From Cupriavidus taiwanensis LMG 19424 (GTDB taxonomy: Bacteria > Pseudomonadota > Gammaproteobacteria > Burkholderiales > Burkholderiaceae): 64,000 nt of DNA. Shown here in pieces: positions 17,415 to 30,017 of the stretch. The translations under genes and the position numbers were made by a program. Location: positions 1,792,001-1,856,000 of the forward strand of contig NC_010530.1 of NCBI RefSeq assembly GCF_000069785.1. Direction: 5' to 3'. Each line of letters begins with the position of its first letter. Position 1 is the first letter of the stretch. The notes under the pieces were generated by a model that searched no databases, was not told where the DNA came from, and saw only the letters and a list, made by a program, of their open reading frames with translations.

Positions 17415-18464
17415 GTGCTGCACATGACCTGGGACGCCGACACCTACCACGACCCCCACCACCCGCATCCCGAGGAAATGGCCAAGGAGGCCAACGGCTA
17501 CGCGCTGGCGGACGCTTTCGACGACACCGGGAACAAGGTCCTGCGCAAGGGCCAGCTGCTGGATTCGTTCGCGCAGCTGCGCGACGACGGCACCACCTCG
17601 AGCTACTGCTGGATCTTCACCGGCTCCTGGACCGAGGCCGGCAACCAGATGGCCAGGCGCGACAACACCGACACGGGGCTCGGCAATACGCCGGGCTGGG
17701 CCTGGTCCTGGCCCGCCAACCGCCGCATCCTCTACAACCGCGCCTCGATGGATGAGATGGGCCGACCCTGGGACCCCAGGCGCCAGATCCTGCATTGGAA
17801 CGGCCAGCAATGGACGGGCGCCGACGTGCCGGATTTTCCGCTGACTGCGGCGCCGGGCACACCGGTCGGGCCTTTCATCATGCTGCCCGAAGGCGTGGGC
17901 CGGCTGTTCTCTGCCGGCGGCATGATCGACGGCCCCTTCCCCGAGCACTACGAGCCGGTGGAGAGCCCGCTCGCAAAGAATCCGCTGCATGCCACGGTCA
18001 CCCACAACCCGACCGCGCGCATCTTCCAGAACGATGCGCAGCGGCTGGGCAACCGCACCGACTTCCCTTACGTCGCCACGACCTATTCGGTGACCGAGCT
18101 GTTCCGCCACTGGACCAAGCACTCGCACCTGAACGCCATGCTGCAGCCCGAGCAGTTCGTCGAGATCGGCGAGAAGCTGGCCGCCGACAAGGGCATCGGC
18201 CACGGCGACACGGTGAAGATCACCACCCGGCGCGGCTACATCACCGCCAAGGCCGTGGTGACCAAGCGCATGCGCTCGCTGCAGGTGGCCGGGCAAACGG
18301 TCGAGCAGGTCGGCATCCCCTGCCACTGGGGCTTCGAAGGCGCGACCCGCAAGGGCTATCTCGCCAACACCCTGGCGCCGGGCGTGGGCGACGCCAATTC
18401 GCAAACGCCGGAATTCAAGGCATTCCTCGTCAACATTGAAAAGATGGCCGGAGCCCGGGCATGA
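17415..18464 (+). CDS. fdoG: formate dehydrogenase-O major subunit, C-terminal part
   Basis: Continuation of fdoG in another reading frame: 349 residues from a GTG, matching the C-terminal third of FdoG, including the molybdopterin-dinucleotide-binding domain ([27 protein letters not shown]-side partner, [34 protein letters not shown]). Homology continues upstream of the GTG as [13 protein letters not shown] in the same frame back to about 17379, which argues for a recent frameshift rather than an independent gene. No ribosome site is seen before the GTG. It overlaps fdoH by 4 bp (ATGA). Confidence 0.75.
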   Translation: MLHMTWDADTYHDPHHPHPEEMAKEANGYALADAFDDTGNKVLRKGQLLDSFAQLRDDGTTSSYCWIFTGSWTEAGNQMARRDNTDTGLGNTPGWAWSWPANRRILYNRASMDEMGRPWDPRRQILHWNGQQWTGADVPDFPLTAAPGTPVGPFIMLPEGVGRLFSAGGMIDGPFPEHYEPVESPLAKNPLHATVTHNPTARIFQNDAQRLGNRTDFPYVATTYSVTELFRHWTKHSHLNAMLQPEQFVEIGEKLAADKGIGHGDTVKITTRRGYITAKAVVTKRMRSLQVAGQTVEQVGIPCHWGFEGATRKGYLANTLAPGVGDANSQTPEFKAFLVNIEKMAGARA

Positions 18465-19375
18465 ACTCACAGAACATCATCCGCCGCTCGGCTTCGTCCG
18501 AGCTGACGCCGGCGCCGCGCATCCGCGACCACCAGATGGAAGTAGCCAAGCTGATCGACGTGTCGATCTGCATCGGCTGCAAGGCGTGCCAGGTCGCCTG
18601 CAACGAATGGAACGACCTGCGCGGCGACGTGCAGGAGAACGTCGGCATCTACGACAATCCGCGCGACCTGTCGCCCAACACCTGGACCCTGATGCGCTTC
18701 ACCGAGCATGAGGATCAGGCCGGCAAGCTGGAATGGCTGATCCGCAAGGACGGCTGCATGCATTGCGAGGATCCCGGCTGCCTGAAAGCCTGTCCCGCGC
18801 CTGGCGCCATCGTGCAGTATGCGAACGGCATCGTCGATTTCCAGTCCGACCTGTGCATCGGCTGCGGCTATTGCGTCGCCGGCTGCCCGTTCGACGTGCC
18901 GCGCATCTCGAAGCTGGACAACAAGGCCTACAAATGCACGCTGTGCTCCGACCGCGTCGCGGTCGGACAGGAGCCGGCCTGCGTCAAGACCTGCCCCACC
19001 GGCGCCATCGCCTTCGGCTCGAAGGCGGAGATGCAGTCGCTTGGCGCCGAGCGCGTAGCCGAGCTCAACGAGCGCGGCTATGCCAACGCCGGCGTCTATG
19101 ACCCGGCGGGGGTCGGCGGCACCCACGTGATGTACGTGCTGCAGCATGCCGACGACGCGGAGCGCTACGCGGGCCTGCCGAAGAATCCGGAGATCAGCAC
19201 CCTGGTCGCAGGCTGGAAGGATGGCCTGAAACCCACCGCCGCGGTCGTCGGCGCGGCCGCGGTCGTGGGCATGGCCGCGCATTTCATGGCGGTCGGCCCG
19301 AATACCACCGACACCGGCCACGACGGCGCGAGTGATCCCGCCACTGACGGCACGACAAGCGGAGACGGGAAATGA
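18461..19375 (+). CDS. fdoH: formate dehydrogenase-O iron-sulfur subunit
   Basis: A 304-residue electron-transfer subunit with four ferredoxin-like [4Fe-4S] motifs: [45 protein letters not shown], and CTLCSDR...[10 protein letters not shown]. It passes electrons from FdoG to the cytochrome b subunit. A hydrophobic stretch near residues 255-275 ([17 protein letters not shown]) anchors it in the membrane, as in FdnH. It overlaps fdoG by 4 bp and fdoI by 4 bp, so the genes are translationally coupled. Confidence 0.95.
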   Translation: MNSQNIIRRSASSELTPAPRIRDHQMEVAKLIDVSICIGCKACQVACNEWNDLRGDVQENVGIYDNPRDLSPNTWTLMRFTEHEDQAGKLEWLIRKDGCMHCEDPGCLKACPAPGAIVQYANGIVDFQSDLCIGCGYCVAGCPFDVPRISKLDNKAYKCTLCSDRVAVGQEPACVKTCPTGAIAFGSKAEMQSLGAERVAELNERGYANAGVYDPAGVGGTHVMYVLQHADDAERYAGLPKNPEISTLVAGWKDGLKPTAAVVGAAAVVGMAAHFMAVGPNTTDTGHDGASDPATDGTTSGDGK

Positions 19376-20037
19376 CGCGCCCCGACGACAGCATCCTGCG
19401 CACGAAATTCGCCGAGCGGCTGTGCCACTGGGCGGTCGTGCTGTGCTTCTTCCTTGCCGCGGTGTCGGGCATTTCATGGTTCTTCCCGACGGTGAGCTGG
19501 ATGAGCGGCCTGCTGGGCACGCCGCAGCTGGCGCGCCTGCTGCACCCGTTCCTCGGCATTGCGGTGTTTGCCGGCCTTTGCTTCATGTTCGCGCGCTTCG
19601 TGGGCGACAACCTGCCGGCGCGCACTGACGCGATCTGGTTCCGCCGCATCCGCGACGTGCTGATGAACCGGCATGGCGGCGAACCGCTGCGGATCGGCAA
19701 GTACAACGCCGGCCAGAAAGTGCTGTTCTGGCTGATCATGGCTTCGATACTGGTGCTGCTGGTCTCCGGGCTGGTCATGTGGCGCACGTATTTCGCCGAA
19801 TATTTTCCGATTGTTGTCCTGCGCCTGGCGATCCTGGCCCATGCCGTGGCCGGGATCGGGCTGATCCTGCTGATCCTGGGCCACATCTATCTGGCGATCT
19901 GGGTACGCGGCTCGATCACGGGGATGGTGACCGGCTATGTCTCGCGCGCGTGGGCCAGGCAGCACCATGACCGGTGGCATGGCGAACTGGAAGCGAAAGA
20001 GGCGCGGGCGGCGAACGCAAAGGGGCATGGGCAATGA
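19372..20037 (+). CDS. fdoI: formate dehydrogenase cytochrome b556 subunit
   Basis: A 221-residue integral membrane di-heme cytochrome b of the FdnI/FdoI type that delivers electrons to quinone. Four hydrophobic helices are visible (about 20-40, 55-75, 112-135, 150-175). Candidate heme His residues are in [27 protein letters not shown] and LGHIYLAI. Start and stop overlap the neighbours (ATGA at both ends), consistent with a tight operon. Confidence 0.93.
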   Translation: MTRPDDSILRTKFAERLCHWAVVLCFFLAAVSGISWFFPTVSWMSGLLGTPQLARLLHPFLGIAVFAGLCFMFARFVGDNLPARTDAIWFRRIRDVLMNRHGGEPLRIGKYNAGQKVLFWLIMASILVLLVSGLVMWRTYFAEYFPIVVLRLAILAHAVAGIGLILLILGHIYLAIWVRGSITGMVTGYVSRAWARQHHDRWHGELEAKEARAANAKGHGQ

Positions 20038-20897
20038 CGCAGCATCCGCACATGCCGGAGGCGCTGCCGCCGGACCAGGCCTCGCGGCATTTCGCGCCGC
20101 TGATCCAGTCCGACCTTTCCCAGCTTTACAGCCGCCGCGCCGCGCGCCTGCATGCGCTGGCCGAAGGCCACGACCATGCCCCTTACCTGCACTGGGCCGC
20201 CCGCGTGACCGAGGTGCAGGCGACCCTGCTGCCCGAAGCCGGCGCATGCGGGCCGCTGGCAGGCGGCGCGATTGCGCATGCGGGGCATTGCATGGGCCTG
20301 CTCGACCGTCTGATCGAGCGGCTTGCGCAAGACGTTCCCGCGCCGGTCGCACCCCATCTCGCAGCACTGCGCGGCCTTGCCGCGGCGGAACGCCTGGCGG
20401 CCACGCAGGCGCTGGCCGCGGGCCGCTTCGACGCCGTGCCGGCGGCGATTGCGCCGTTGCTGTGGGCCGCGCTGTCCCTGCAATGCGCCAGCGCCGCGCG
20501 TGCGGCGCCGCTGCCCCCCGGCGGCAGCGCCGAGCCGCCGGTCTGCCCGCTGTGCGGCACCGCCCCGGTGGCAAGCCTGATCCTGAGCGGCGAGCACCAC
20601 GGCATGCGCTACCTGCATTGCCCGCTGTGCGAAAGCGCGTGGCACATGGTGCGGGCCAAATGCAGCAACTGCGGCTCCGCCGCCGACCTCGACTACCTCA
20701 GCTTCGATACCGCCGAAGCCACGGTGCGAGCCGAGAGCTGCGGCGTGTGCCGCGGTTATCTGAAGGTGGTGTCGCTGGAGCGGGATCCGCATGCCGAAGC
20801 GGTGGCCGATGATCTGGCCACGCTGGCGCTCGACGATGCCGTGGCGGGGGAAGGCTTTCAACGTACCGGGTTCAATCCGTTCGCCTTGCCGGGATGA
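20034..20897 (+). CDS. fdhE: formate dehydrogenase accessory protein FdhE
   Basis: A 287-residue cytoplasmic rubredoxin-like maturation factor needed for active membrane formate dehydrogenases. The C-terminal half has CxxC motifs in the expected order: [32 protein letters not shown], and [13 protein letters not shown]. The start codon overlaps the fdoI stop, which decides the start. This places the assembly factor in the same operon as its client. No fdhD is present in this window. Confidence 0.93.
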   Translation: MTQHPHMPEALPPDQASRHFAPLIQSDLSQLYSRRAARLHALAEGHDHAPYLHWAARVTEVQATLLPEAGACGPLAGGAIAHAGHCMGLLDRLIERLAQDVPAPVAPHLAALRGLAAAERLAATQALAAGRFDAVPAAIAPLLWAALSLQCASAARAAPLPPGGSAEPPVCPLCGTAPVASLILSGEHHGMRYLHCPLCESAWHMVRAKCSNCGSAADLDYLSFDTAEATVRAESCGVCRGYLKVVSLERDPHAEAVADDLATLALDDAVAGEGFQRTGFNPFALPG

Positions 20898-20984
20898 GAC
20901 CCGGGCACCCAGGTAGTTCGTGTACGCTTATGCGTGGAAGTCTCGCCCGTTTGCGCACAGACGGATCAGCCCGAACCCCTACAG

Positions 20985-21947
20985 ATGCCTATGCCAACCA
21001 GTCTTCCCGAACCCCAGGCCGTTGCAAGTTCCATCACCCGCAGCGCGATCTTCCTCGTCGCAACGCTTGCCGATGGCGACGCGCACGCTGAAACCGTGCG
21101 TGCATGGTGCGCCGACGTCGCCGCGGTGGTGCGTGCAGTCGGCCATCGCGTACCGGACGGCAACCTGTCCTGTGTCTGCGGCTTCGGCTCGGACGCATGG
21201 GACCGCCTCTTCGGCGCGCCCCGCCCCGCTGCGCTGCATCCCTTCCGCGAATTCGGTGCCGGCGAGCGCATGGCCCCGGCAACGCCAGGCGATCTGCTGT
21301 TGCACATCCGCGCCGAAGCGATGGACCTGTGCTTCGAGCTGGCCACGCAGCTGCTAGGCAAGCTGGGCGACGCGGTGCGGGTGGTCGACGAGGTGCATGG
21401 CTTTCGCAACTTCGACATGCGGGCGATGATCGGTTTCGTCGACGGCACCGAAAATCCGACCGGCCGCGAAGCCGCGGGCTTCACGGTAATCGGGGAAGAA
21501 GACGCCGGGTTCGCGGGCGGCAGCTACGTCATGGTGCAGAAGTACCTGCACGACATGGCAGGGTGGAACGCGTTGCCGGTCGAGGCGCAGGAACTGATCA
21601 TCGGCCGCAGGAAGCTGTCGGACATCGAGCTGGACGCCAGTGTCAAGCCATCGAACTCGCACAGCGCGCTGACCACGCTTGACGACAACGGGCAGGAAGT
21701 CAAGATCCTGCGCAACAACATGGTGTTTGGCCGCCCGGGTGCGGGCGAGTTCGGCACCTACTTCATCGCCTACGCCCGCTCGCCGGCCCCGATCGAGCAG
21801 ATGCTCGAGAACATGTTCGTCGGCAGGCCGCCCGGCAATTACGACCGGCTGCTCGATTTCAGCCGGGCCGTCACCGGCGGCCTGTTCTTTGTCCCGTCGG
21901 CCGACCTGCTCGAAGCGCTGGCGGACCGCGGCGGCGCCGGGCAATGA
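20985..21947 (+). CDS. DyP-type heme peroxidase
   Basis: A 320-residue dye-decolourising peroxidase. The diagnostic GxxDG motif is in MIGFVDGTENPTG (near residue 160), followed by KLSDIELD and the distal Arg region AYARSPAPIEQML. No Tat signal and no obvious encapsulin-targeting tail are seen, so it is probably cytoplasmic. An in-frame GTG at 20934 would add 17 residues with no homology pattern; I chose the first ATG. It follows fdhE by 87 bp on the same strand and might be read through from the fdo operon. Confidence 0.9.
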   Translation: MPMPTSLPEPQAVASSITRSAIFLVATLADGDAHAETVRAWCADVAAVVRAVGHRVPDGNLSCVCGFGSDAWDRLFGAPRPAALHPFREFGAGERMAPATPGDLLLHIRAEAMDLCFELATQLLGKLGDAVRVVDEVHGFRNFDMRAMIGFVDGTENPTGREAAGFTVIGEEDAGFAGGSYVMVQKYLHDMAGWNALPVEAQELIIGRRKLSDIELDASVKPSNSHSALTTLDDNGQEVKILRNNMVFGRPGAGEFGTYFIAYARSPAPIEQMLENMFVGRPPGNYDRLLDFSRAVTGGLFFVPSADLLEALADRGGAGQ

Positions 21948-21985
21948 CGCGGCCGCCTGCCCTAGCCTCCCCTTCCTTCCGATTG

Positions 21986-22018
21986 GCGGCCGCGATCCCT
22001 CGGGCCCATCGCGGCCGC
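21986..22018. terminator. bidirectional hairpin between DyP and the small ORF
   Basis: A perfect 11-bp inverted repeat, GCGGCCGCGAT and ATCGCGGCCGC, separated by 11 bases. It sits between two convergent genes, in the place expected for a shared terminator. There is no T-tract, so termination strength is uncertain. Confidence 0.55.
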
Positions 22019-22029
22019 GCCTGGCGCGG

Positions 22030-22227
22030 TCAGCCGCCCAGCTCCTGGAAGGCGTGACCGTTGGCACTGAGTCCTTTCAGGACATCGGGCGGCACATCGG
22101 TCTCGGCGACGGTTCCTTCAAGCCGCCACTGCGCGGCATCGGCAAGATCGGGAAGCCCCGCCCCCTTGCGCACATAGAGTCCCAGCGTCGGTTTCTTCAG
22201 GTTGAGGTAAAAGTCGAACTCCTGCAT
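22030..22227 (-). CDS. hypothetical 65-residue protein downstream of clp
   Basis: A small soluble protein (MQEFDFYLNLKKPTLGLYVR...) with no recognised domain. A strong GGAGGT ribosome site lies eight bases before the ATG, which supports expression. It follows the Clp ATPase gene by 58 bp on the same strand and is likely co-transcribed with it. Its function is unknown; a role with the disaggregase is only suggested by position. Confidence 0.6.
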   Translation of the reverse strand: MQEFDFYLNLKKPTLGLYVRKGAGLPDLADAAQWRLEGTVAETDVPPDVLKGLSANGHAFQELGG

Positions 22228-22285
22228 GGTTGAACCTCCGGCGTAGAATTCCCTGCGTTATCGCGTGCGTGGTTGCCCGCCGCGC

Positions 22286-25075
<2,790 letters not shown>

Positions 25076-25189
25076 GATGGGCTTTCCTCCACAGACAGGT
25101 CGCGTTCAGCGTCAACGAAACGCCGCGGCACGCCGCCGGTGCGGCTTGCAACGGCGCGTGGAATCAAGGAAAAGAGGCGTGGCGTGCCA

Positions 25190-27463
25190 TTACGTCACCG
25201 TCGAGCGCAGCACGCGCACCGGCACGGACTTGTAGGACGGCGTGCCGCTGTCCTCGTCAATGTAGTCGAGCGGCACCAGCCTGTTGGCCTCCGGATAGTA
25301 GGCGGCGACCGAGCCCGGCGCAATGTCGTATTCGATCGCGGTCAGCTTGTCGAACCGCAGTTGCCGGCCCGCCGCAATGGTCTCGATATCGACCAGGTCG
25401 CCATGTTCCAGGCCGCGCGCAGCCAGGTCGGCCGCGTTCATGAACAGCACATCGCGGCGCCCGAACACGCCCCGGTAGCGGTCATCCATGGCGTAGATGG
25501 TGGTGTTGTACTGGTCATGGCTGCGGATCGTCACCAGCCGCAGCACATCGTCGGCATGGACCTGTTTGTCTTCCTGCAGTCCCTTGAACACGTAGAACTC
25601 CGCCTTTCCCGACGGGGTTTCCCATCTGCGTTCGGTGGGCGGCAACGGCATGCGGAATCCGCCAGGCACGCGCACGCGCGTGTTGAAGTCGTCGAAGCCC
25701 GGCACGGTCTGCTCGATCAGGTCGCGGATCCGGTCATAGTCGGCAACCAGCTCCAGCCACGGCACCCTGCTGTCCGGCAGGGTTGCGGTGGCAATGCCCG
25801 CGACGATGGCCGGCTCCGAGCGCAGCAACGCGGAGGCCGGCGCCAGCCTGCCGGCCGAGGCGTGGACCATCGACATCGAATCCTCCACCGTGACCGATTG
25901 CGGCCCGGTTTCCTGCACATCCAGTTCGGTGCGGCCGAGGCAGGGCAGCAGATATGTCTCCCGCGCCACCAGCAGGTGGGTGCGATTGAGCTTGGTGCCG
26001 ACATGGACGCTCAGGTCAAGCTTGCCCATGGCAGGGAAGCACTGGTCCGGATCAGGCAGCGCGACCGCGAAGTTTCCGCCCAGGCAAAACAGCGCCCTGG
26101 CGCTGCCGTCGATCATCGCCTGCATGGCCCGCACGGCATCGTGCCCGTGCGCTGCCGGCGGACGGAAGCCGAACGTGTCCGCGAGCCGCTGCAGGAACTC
26201 CGCCGAGGGTTTCTCGGTGATGCCGACGGTCCGGTTGCCCTGCACGTTGGAGTGGCCGCGCAAGGGGCAGATGCCGGCGCCGGGCTTGCCGAAGTTGCCG
26301 CGCAGCATCAGCAGGTCGCACAGCAGGCGGACATTGGCCGTGCCTTCGTTGTGCTGTGTCACGCCCATGCCATAGGTGACGATGGTGGCGTTCGACTTGG
26401 CATACGCCGCGGCGACCCGTTCCAGGTCGGCACGCGCAAGGCCGCTGGTCTTTTCGATATCCGCCCATTCGGTCGCAGCCAGGTCCTCCGCCAGCGCGGC
26501 AAAGCCCTCGGTGTGGCCGGCGATGAAGTCGTGGTCCAGCACGTTGCCCTGGGTGGCTTCCAGCTCCAGCAGTGCTTTCATGACCCCCTTGATGGCGGCG
26601 GCATCGCCTCCGGCCCGCACCAGGAAGTACGACGACGCGATGCGGGTGGAACCATAGGTCGCCATCTCCAGCATGTTCTGCGGGTCGGCGAAGCGCTCGA
26701 GCGCGCGTTCGCGCAACGGGTTGAACACCAGGATCGGCACCTTGCGCCGCGATGCCTCGTGCAGCGTTCCCATCATGCGCGGATGGTTGGTTCCCGGGTT
26801 GTGCCCGATCGAGATGATCAGCTCGCACTGGTCAAAGTCGTCCAGCGACACGGTACCCTTGCCGATGCCGATCGAGCGCGGCAGGCCCACGCTGGTCGGC
26901 TCGTGGCACATGTTCGAGCAATCGGGAAAATTGTTGGTGCCGTACTCCCGCGCGAACAGCTGGTACAGGTAGGCGGCCTCGTTGGAGGCCCGGCCGGACG
27001 TATAGAACTCGACCTGATCCGGCGACAGTCCGCGCAGGATTTCGCCCATGCGGGCGAACGCGGTTTCCCATTCCACCGGCCTGAAGGTGTCGGTGGCGCG
27101 GTCATAGACGAGTGGATGCGTCAGGCGGCCCTGGTCTTCCAGTTCGAAATCGGTGCGGTTCAGCAGCGCCGACACCGTGTTGGCCGCGAAGAATTCCGGC
27201 GTCACGCGCTTGGTCGTGGCCTCCCAGGTGACGGCCTTGGCGCCGTTTTCGCAGAACTGGAAGGTCGACCGGTGCTCCTTGTCGGGCCACGCGCAGCCGG
27301 GGCAGTCGAAGCCGTCGGGCTGGTTGGTGCGCAGCAGCGTGATCGGGGCCTTGACGGTATCCATCTGCAGCCGGATCGCCGTGGCGGTTGCCTTCAGCGC
27401 TCCCCAGCCTCCGGCGGGGCCGTCGTATTTGCGGATACCGGGTACATCGCGTAGCTTGGCCAT
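25190..27463 (-). CDS. cbbB: CbbB, formate-dehydrogenase-like molybdoprotein
   Basis: A 757-residue molybdopterin oxidoreductase of the FdhF/YdeP family, matching CbbB, the last gene of the chromosomal cbb operon of R. eutropha. The N-terminal CPGCAWPD...FCENGAK supplies cysteines for a cluster, and NMCHEPTSVGL holds the likely Mo-coordinating Cys. The C-terminal dinucleotide-binding domain ends RSHDQYNTTIYAMDDRYRG. There is no Tat signal, so it is cytoplasmic. A repeat element separates it from cbbA by 230 bases. Its reaction is unproven; formate/CO2 interconversion is inferred from similarity. Confidence 0.88.
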   Translation of the reverse strand: MAKLRDVPGIRKYDGPAGGWGALKATATAIRLQMDTVKAPITLLRTNQPDGFDCPGCAWPDKEHRSTFQFCENGAKAVTWEATTKRVTPEFFAANTVSALLNRTDFELEDQGRLTHPLVYDRATDTFRPVEWETAFARMGEILRGLSPDQVEFYTSGRASNEAAYLYQLFAREYGTNNFPDCSNMCHEPTSVGLPRSIGIGKGTVSLDDFDQCELIISIGHNPGTNHPRMMGTLHEASRRKVPILVFNPLRERALERFADPQNMLEMATYGSTRIASSYFLVRAGGDAAAIKGVMKALLELEATQGNVLDHDFIAGHTEGFAALAEDLAATEWADIEKTSGLARADLERVAAAYAKSNATIVTYGMGVTQHNEGTANVRLLCDLLMLRGNFGKPGAGICPLRGHSNVQGNRTVGITEKPSAEFLQRLADTFGFRPPAAHGHDAVRAMQAMIDGSARALFCLGGNFAVALPDPDQCFPAMGKLDLSVHVGTKLNRTHLLVARETYLLPCLGRTELDVQETGPQSVTVEDSMSMVHASAGRLAPASALLRSEPAIVAGIATATLPDSRVPWLELVADYDRIRDLIEQTVPGFDDFNTRVRVPGGFRMPLPPTERRWETPSGKAEFYVFKGLQEDKQVHADDVLRLVTIRSHDQYNTTIYAMDDRYRGVFGRRDVLFMNAADLAARGLEHGDLVDIETIAAGRQLRFDKLTAIEYDIAPGSVAAYYPEANRLVPLDYIDEDSGTPSYKSVPVRVLRSTVT

Positions 27464-27538
27464 GATTGCTCCTTGTGCCGCCCCTAGGGGTTGGCGTTGA
27501 ATACGCGCTTACTTTTGGCAGGGCTGCCGGTCTGCTAC

Positions 27539-27660
27539 CCTCCCCCGCAAGCGGGAGAGTGGCCGTGGGAGAGGGCCGGCGGTGGCAGTACTGAAGCGCT
27601 TGACTTCGTTGAGGCTTCGGCCCTCTCCCCCACCCCTCTCCCGCAAGCGGGAGAGGGGAG
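27539..27660. repeat. dispersed REP-like element between cbbA and cbbB
   Basis: A 122-bp element with C/T-rich and G/A-rich arms: CCCGCAAGCGGGAGAG near its left end and CTCTCCCGCAAGCGGGAGAG at its right end, each able to fold as a hairpin on the GCAAGC centre. A second, similar copy lies at 61239-61357. It occupies most of the cbbA-cbbB gap, so it may act as a partial terminator or an mRNA-stability boundary. Confidence 0.75.
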
Positions 27661-27693
27661 CGCATGCGTGGGGTGGTGATGCTGCGGGCGGTG

Positions 27694-28731
27694 TCAGCGA
27701 TAGAGACCCGCCATCCTCTCCATCGCCACCGGCTTGATCCGCCCAGCCTGCCCGGCACAGCCGAAGGCCTCGAAGCGCAACCTGACCACGCCCCGCGCGC
27801 CCTTCTTGGCCGCCAGCAACGCCTTGCGCGGATCGAACTCGCTACGGTCCTCGGCCAGCGACTTGCGGATGGCGCCGGTCATGGCCAGGCGGATGTCGGT
27901 GTCGATATTCACCTTGCGCACGCCGTTGCGGATGCCGCGCAGGATCTCCTCGACCGGCACGCCGTAGGTCTCCTTGATGTCGCCGCCGTACTGGCGGATG
28001 ATTTCCAGCCATTCCTGCGGCACCGAGCTGGAGCCGTGCATGACCAGGTGGGTGTCGGGAATCTGCTCGTGGATCGCGCGGATGCGGTCGATCGCCAGGA
28101 TGTCGCCGGTGGGCTGGCGCGAGAACTTGTAGGCGCCGTGGCTGGTGCCGATGGCAATGGCAAGCGCGTCCACGCCGGTGCGGGCGACGAAGTCGCGCGC
28201 CTGCGCCGGGTCGGTCAGCATCATGTCGCGCGACAGCGTGCCCGCCGCGCCGACACCGTCTTCTTCGCCCGCCTGGCCGGTTTCCAGCGAACCGAGGCAG
28301 CCCAGCTCGCCTTCGACCGAGACGCCGACCGCATGCGCCATCTCGCACACGCGCCGCGTGACGTCGACGTTGTAGTCGTAGTCGGACGGCGTCTTCATGT
28401 CCTCGCGCAGCGAGCCGTCCATCATCACGCTGGTGAAGCCCGAGCGGATCGACGCCTGGCACACCGCCGGGCTGGAGCCGTGGTCCTGGTGCAGCACGAT
28501 GGGAATGTCCGGGTGGGTCTCGGCGGCGGCCAGCACCATGTGGCGCAGGTAGGCCTCGCCCGCATATTTGCGGGCACCGGCCGAGGCCTGCAGGATCACG
28601 GGGCTGTCGGTTTCCTCCGCCGCCTCCATGATCGCGTGGATCTGTTCCAGGTTGTTGACGTTGAAGGCCGGCACGCCGTAGCCGAACTCTCCCGCGTGGT
28701 CGAGCAGCTGGCGCAGGGATATGAGTGCCAT
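27694..28731 (-). CDS. cbbA: fructose/sedoheptulose bisphosphate aldolase, class II
   Basis: A 345-residue class II (zinc) aldolase that joins triose phosphates to fructose-1,6- or sedoheptulose-1,7-bisphosphate in the Calvin cycle. Seen: [28 protein letters not shown], the zinc/active site VLHQDHG (Asp-His), [10 protein letters not shown], and HGSSSVP. The start at [10 protein letters not shown] is the canonical family start. It follows cbbK by 38 bp. Confidence 0.95.
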   Translation of the reverse strand: MALISLRQLLDHAGEFGYGVPAFNVNNLEQIHAIMEAAEETDSPVILQASAGARKYAGEAYLRHMVLAAAETHPDIPIVLHQDHGSSPAVCQASIRSGFTSVMMDGSLREDMKTPSDYDYNVDVTRRVCEMAHAVGVSVEGELGCLGSLETGQAGEEDGVGAAGTLSRDMMLTDPAQARDFVARTGVDALAIAIGTSHGAYKFSRQPTGDILAIDRIRAIHEQIPDTHLVMHGSSSVPQEWLEIIRQYGGDIKETYGVPVEEILRGIRNGVRKVNIDTDIRLAMTGAIRKSLAEDRSEFDPRKALLAAKKGARGVVRLRFEAFGCAGQAGRIKPVAMERMAGLYR

Positions 28732-28769
28732 GATGAGTCTCCTTGGCTTGATGCGGAGTGGGTGAGCGA

Positions 28770-30005
28770 TCAGGCGGCCGCGCGTTGCGCCAGCACGGCC
28801 AGTGCGGGCAGCGTCTTGCCTTCCAGGAATTCCAGGAACGCGCCGCCGCCGGTGGAGATGTAGCCCACGCGGTCGGCAATGCCGTACTTGGCGATGGCCG
28901 CCAGCGTGTCGCCGCCGCCGGCGATCGAGAATGCCTTCGACTCGGCGATGGCTTCGGCCAGCACCCTGGTGCCGTTGCCGAAGGGGTCGAACTCGAACAC
29001 GCCCACCGGGCCGTTCCAGACGATGGTGCCGGCAGCCTTCAGTTGCTCCGCCAGCAGCGCGGCGGTCCTGGGACCGATGTCCAGAATCATGTCGTCGTCG
29101 GCCACGTCCTTGACGTCCTTGACCGTAGCGGTAGCGGTGGCGCTGAATTCCTTGGCGCAGACCACATCCACGGGGATGGGCACCGATGCGCCGCGCGCGG
29201 CCATGATGTCGATGATGGCCCTGGCGTCGGCGACCAGGTCGGCCTCGGCCAGCGACTTGCCGATCTTCAGGCCGGCGGCCAGCATGAAGGTGTTGGCGAT
29301 GCCGCCGCCGACGATCAGGTGGTCGACCTTGTCGGCCAGCGACTTCAGGATGGTCAGCTTGGTCGAGACCTTGGAGCCGGCCACGATGGCCACCAGCGGA
29401 CGCGCCGGCTGGCCCAGCGCCTTGCCCAGCGCGTCGATCTCGGCGGCCAGCAGCGGGCCGGCGCAGGCGATCGGCGCGTACTTGGCGATGCCGTGGGTGG
29501 TGGCTTCGGCGCGGTGTGCGGTGCCGAAGGCATCGTTGACGTAGACATCGCACAGCCGCGCCATCTTCTGCGCCAGCTCATCGCTGTTCTTCTTCTCGCC
29601 CTGGTTCATGCGGCAGTTTTCCAGCAGCACCACCTGGCCGGGCGGCACCTGGAAGCCGCCCTCGATCCAGCCGGACAGCAGCGGCACCTGGCGGCTCAGC
29701 AGCTCCGACAAGCGGCGCCCCACCGGCGCCAGGCTGTGGCGCGGGTCGGGCTGCCCTTCCTCGGGCCGGCCGAGGTGCGAGGTGACCATCACCGCGGCGC
29801 CAGCCTGCAGGCAGGCCGCGATGGCGGGCACCGAAGCGCGGATACGGGTGTCGTCGGTAATCTGTCCGGCGGGGTCCTGCGGGACGTTGAGGTCGGCGCG
29901 AATGAAGACGCGCTTGCCGGCCAGCCCGCCATTGGCGAGCAGCGCGGCCAGCGTGTGCGGCGCCGGGGATGGCGGCAGCGCGTGCGTAGCATGGGATTCG
30001 CTCAT
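28770..30005 (-). CDS. cbbK: phosphoglycerate kinase
   Basis: Phosphorylates 3-phosphoglycerate to 1,3-bisphosphoglycerate. Of 411 residues, the N-terminal domain shows [14 protein letters not shown] and the substrate region SHLGRPEEG, and the C-terminal nucleotide domain shows [23 protein letters not shown] and [10 protein letters not shown]. Two adjacent ATGs are possible; the second (30005) has the better distance from GGAGG. Presence of cbbK marks the operon as the chromosomal rather than the plasmid copy in R. eutropha. It ends 38 bp before cbbA and starts 12 bp after cbbG. Confidence 0.95.
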   Translation of the reverse strand: MSESHATHALPPSPAPHTLAALLANGGLAGKRVFIRADLNVPQDPAGQITDDTRIRASVPAIAACLQAGAAVMVTSHLGRPEEGQPDPRHSLAPVGRRLSELLSRQVPLLSGWIEGGFQVPPGQVVLLENCRMNQGEKKNSDELAQKMARLCDVYVNDAFGTAHRAEATTHGIAKYAPIACAGPLLAAEIDALGKALGQPARPLVAIVAGSKVSTKLTILKSLADKVDHLIVGGGIANTFMLAAGLKIGKSLAEADLVADARAIIDIMAARGASVPIPVDVVCAKEFSATATATVKDVKDVADDDMILDIGPRTAALLAEQLKAAGTIVWNGPVGVFEFDPFGNGTRVLAEAIAESKAFSIAGGGDTLAAIAKYGIADRVGYISTGGGAFLEFLEGKTLPALAVLAQRAAA

Positions 30006-30017
30006 CATGGCCTCCTG

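Noticed and set aside
25076..25189. Heat-shock (sigma32) promoter before the Clp gene
   Set aside because: A CTTGAT-like -35 is present in the 114-bp gap, but no CCCCAT-like -10 lies at a suitable distance, so I did not call it.
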